In this document: piece after piece, positions 62,684 through 64,000 of the stretch
How the letters are laid out: the number at the start of each line of letters is the position of its first letter
How positions within the stretch are numbered: the first letter of the stretch is position 1
Program-made: the position numbers and the translations under genes
The notes under the pieces: generated by a model
The model's input: the letters and a program-made list of their open reading frames with translations, nothing else
Told to the model about the DNA's origin: nothing
Databases searched by the model: none
Assembly: GCA_030867875.1 (NCBI GenBank)
Contig: JAOWCC010001634.1
Coordinates: 53,230,021-53,294,020, forward strand
Reading direction: 5' to 3'
Length of the DNA stretch: 64,000 bases
Source of the DNA: Actinernus sp. WN-2022
Lineage: Eukaryota; Cnidaria; Anthozoa; Actiniaria; Actinernidae

Positions 62684-64000
62684 CTAGAATTGAAACACCT
62701 TTATTCTGTGGTTTTCTCGCTCTGCTACTGCCAGCCTGCCGTCAGCCATTAGAGCAATGCTACTTGGGAACCAAAACTCCTCCAAAGCAGTGCCAAAACC
62801 ACCTTCTGTCTCCTTCTTAATGCTACCATCCAGGCCATAAACCTGTATCTTATGATTACCATGATCAACACCATAAATTTGATTGTTTGCTGTGTCAAAC
62901 AACAATTGTTTTGGAGCCAACCTGGAGCCAAACTGGGAAACAAAATTTCCACTTCCATCAAACACTTGGGTTTTTCTGGCTTGCCCATCAATTGCATATA
63001 TTTTGCCAGCCTCAACACAGACAGAAGACATGCCGAGAAACTCCCCATCTTTCCTACCCCACTGGCCAAACTTTAACTTCAACTTGCCATCTGGAGAAAA
63101 TACCTGTATACAAAGAGCATCAATATCTGCTCCAAATATTTGGCCATCAGTATCAACGAAGACACCAATGAATCTGGGATGAGAGTCTGGGGAATCTCTG
63201 TCAATACTAAATGACAAGAGTTGGTTGGCATCATAGTCAAAGAGCTGGATGCGACCTTTCTCGTCCTCATCGGTGTCACAAACAACAAGGTTTCCATCCA
63301 TGTTCAGGCAGAAGTCCCGCATGCCATTTACTTTGCCAGCTCCTCTCTTCAACAAGATCTTGATGAATTTCCCTTTAGGGCTAAATAGCTGGATTCGTTG
63401 AACTGTGTTCTCTCCGATGACATTTTGATCCATAACTACAAAATTATCCTCTGCATCAATATGAATCATATCTGGGTAGTAAAGCTGGCCATCTTGCCTA
63501 CCAAAATCGCCAAAAACCCATATATCTGGTGGCTGGTAGGGAGGTGGGGCTTCTGCCATGAGACCATCGGGATCGAAGGTTATGTCGGTCCAATCGTCTA
63601 GCAACAGGCCCATGGGTTCTGCATACTCTTTAGCACAATCGTAGATCACCTTCACTTTCGTCGCCAGAGCTGGGTCTTTTTTCCCATCAATTGCTTCCTC
63701 AATAGCGTCGATATCGTATAATTTATCAATGATTCCACAGAATAAACGACCTGCTTCTGAGTGATCATCGTAATGCACGAAAGATGCCTCCAGCAGCGCC
63801 AACTTGGCTCCGATAACTCTGTGTTCCACGGACTCGCGAGGATCGTACAATACACCTTTCCCTCGAAGATTCTTTAACCAGAAAGCGATTTCCGAGTAGC
63901 TGTCTTCATCTGGAGTAGGACTTTTCAGGGATATCAAGCGATCTCGTAAGCTCGATGCAGCGTCACCAATCCACTGGCGGAAAGCATCTCTCTCAATCTT
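62684..64000 (-). CDS. NHL-repeat beta-propeller protein, 5' end beyond the window
   Basis: 438 codons are visible without a stop or intron; the frame is still open at 64000, so the N-terminus lies outside. The visible N-terminal about 150 residues are helical and charged (DAFRQWIGDAASSLRDRL). After a Pro-rich linker (APPPYQPPDIW) come six NHL-type blades. Each has a hydrophobic strand, an N/D-G turn and an I-Q-V/L-F strand, for example TVQRIQLFSPKGKFI, RIQLFDYDANQ, CIQVFSPDGKL, KTQVFDGSGNF, KIQVYGLDGS and RIKVFQF. The TAG stop is at 62684-62686. NHL propellers bind proteins or RNA; there is no RING or B-box in the visible part. It is the best-preserved host gene in the window. Confidence 0.85.
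   Translation of the reverse strand, partial: KIERDAFRQWIGDAASSLRDRLISLKSPTPDEDSYSEIAFWLKNLRGKGVLYDPRESVEHRVIGAKLALLEASFVHYDDHSEAGRLFCGIIDKLYDIDAIEEAIDGKKDPALATKVKVIYDCAKEYAEPMGLLLDDWTDITFDPDGLMAEAPPPYQPPDIWVFGDFGRQDGQLYYPDMIHIDAEDNFVVMDQNVIGENTVQRIQLFSPKGKFIKILLKRGAGKVNGMRDFCLNMDGNLVVCDTDEDEKGRIQLFDYDANQLLSFSIDRDSPDSHPRFIGVFVDTDGQIFGADIDALCIQVFSPDGKLKLKFGQWGRKDGEFLGMSSVCVEAGKIYAIDGQARKTQVFDGSGNFVSQFGSRLAPKQLLFDTANNQIYGVDHGNHKIQVYGLDGSIKKETEGGFGTALEEFWFPSSIALMADGRLAVAERENHRIKVFQF

Overview
This looks like nuclear DNA from a metazoan, most likely a marine invertebrate and plausibly an anthozoan cnidarian. The reasons are spliced coding sequence with a PAN/Apple-type exon, several CR1/L2-like non-LTR retrotransposons (one with a 2A-like peptide), TTAA-targeted and foldback DNA elements, a Polinton, and many satellites. 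The species call is inference; nothing here fixes it. No rRNA gene, intact tRNA gene or CRISPR array was seen.

Positions 1080-16841 are a whole Polinton/Maverick (adintovirus-like) element of about 15.8 kb. It has terminal inverted repeats (TIRs) of about 280-290 bp, each containing a long palindrome, and is flanked by a 5-bp duplication, TCGTG. Its genes read outward and inward in blocks: two small ORFs and a large B-family DNA polymerase (+); a retroviral-type integrase (-) whose stop codon overlaps that of the polymerase; a minus-strand block of small membrane-type proteins, a packaging ATPase and the major capsid protein; a divergent plus-strand membrane protein; two further minus-strand proteins; a divergent minor capsid (penton) gene and a glycine-rich membrane protein (+); and finally a TFIIB-like factor and a cysteine-rich zinc protein (-). 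Two divergent gene pairs share a short AT-rich, partly palindromic promoter with a common motif. The ATPase and the major capsid gene are each broken by a frameshift, and no maturation protease was recognised, so this copy is probably not functional alone unless the breaks are sequencing errors. Replication, integration, virion and transcription functions are otherwise represented.

From 16.8 to 27 kb lies a decayed non-LTR retrotransposon with an N-terminal signal-like segment, a 2A-like motif and a PHD-type finger. A 1.5-kb TTAA-flanked non-autonomous element interrupts the finger. Foldback elements and a near-tandem 0.6-kb repeat follow. From 27 to 36 kb there are two candidate host exons (signal peptide and PAN domain), an A-rich minisatellite, a TIR element with a nested L2 fragment, and a 66-bp satellite with an exact 660-bp higher-order duplication.

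From 36 to 49 kb, a 20-bp satellite is split by two non-LTR retrotransposons, one of which carries a further DNA element. It is followed by a 2.8-kb, 33-bp minisatellite with an ATTTGCAT octamer in nearly every unit. From 49 to 62.6 kb there is a tyrosine-recombinase pseudogene, at least seven non-LTR fragments on both strands, many long hairpins (one built from tRNA 3'-half-like arms) and a 1.7-kb region with oppositely oriented copies of a 14-bp motif. The right edge (62684-64000, minus) holds the 3' part of an intact-looking host gene for an NHL-repeat beta-propeller protein that runs out of the window.
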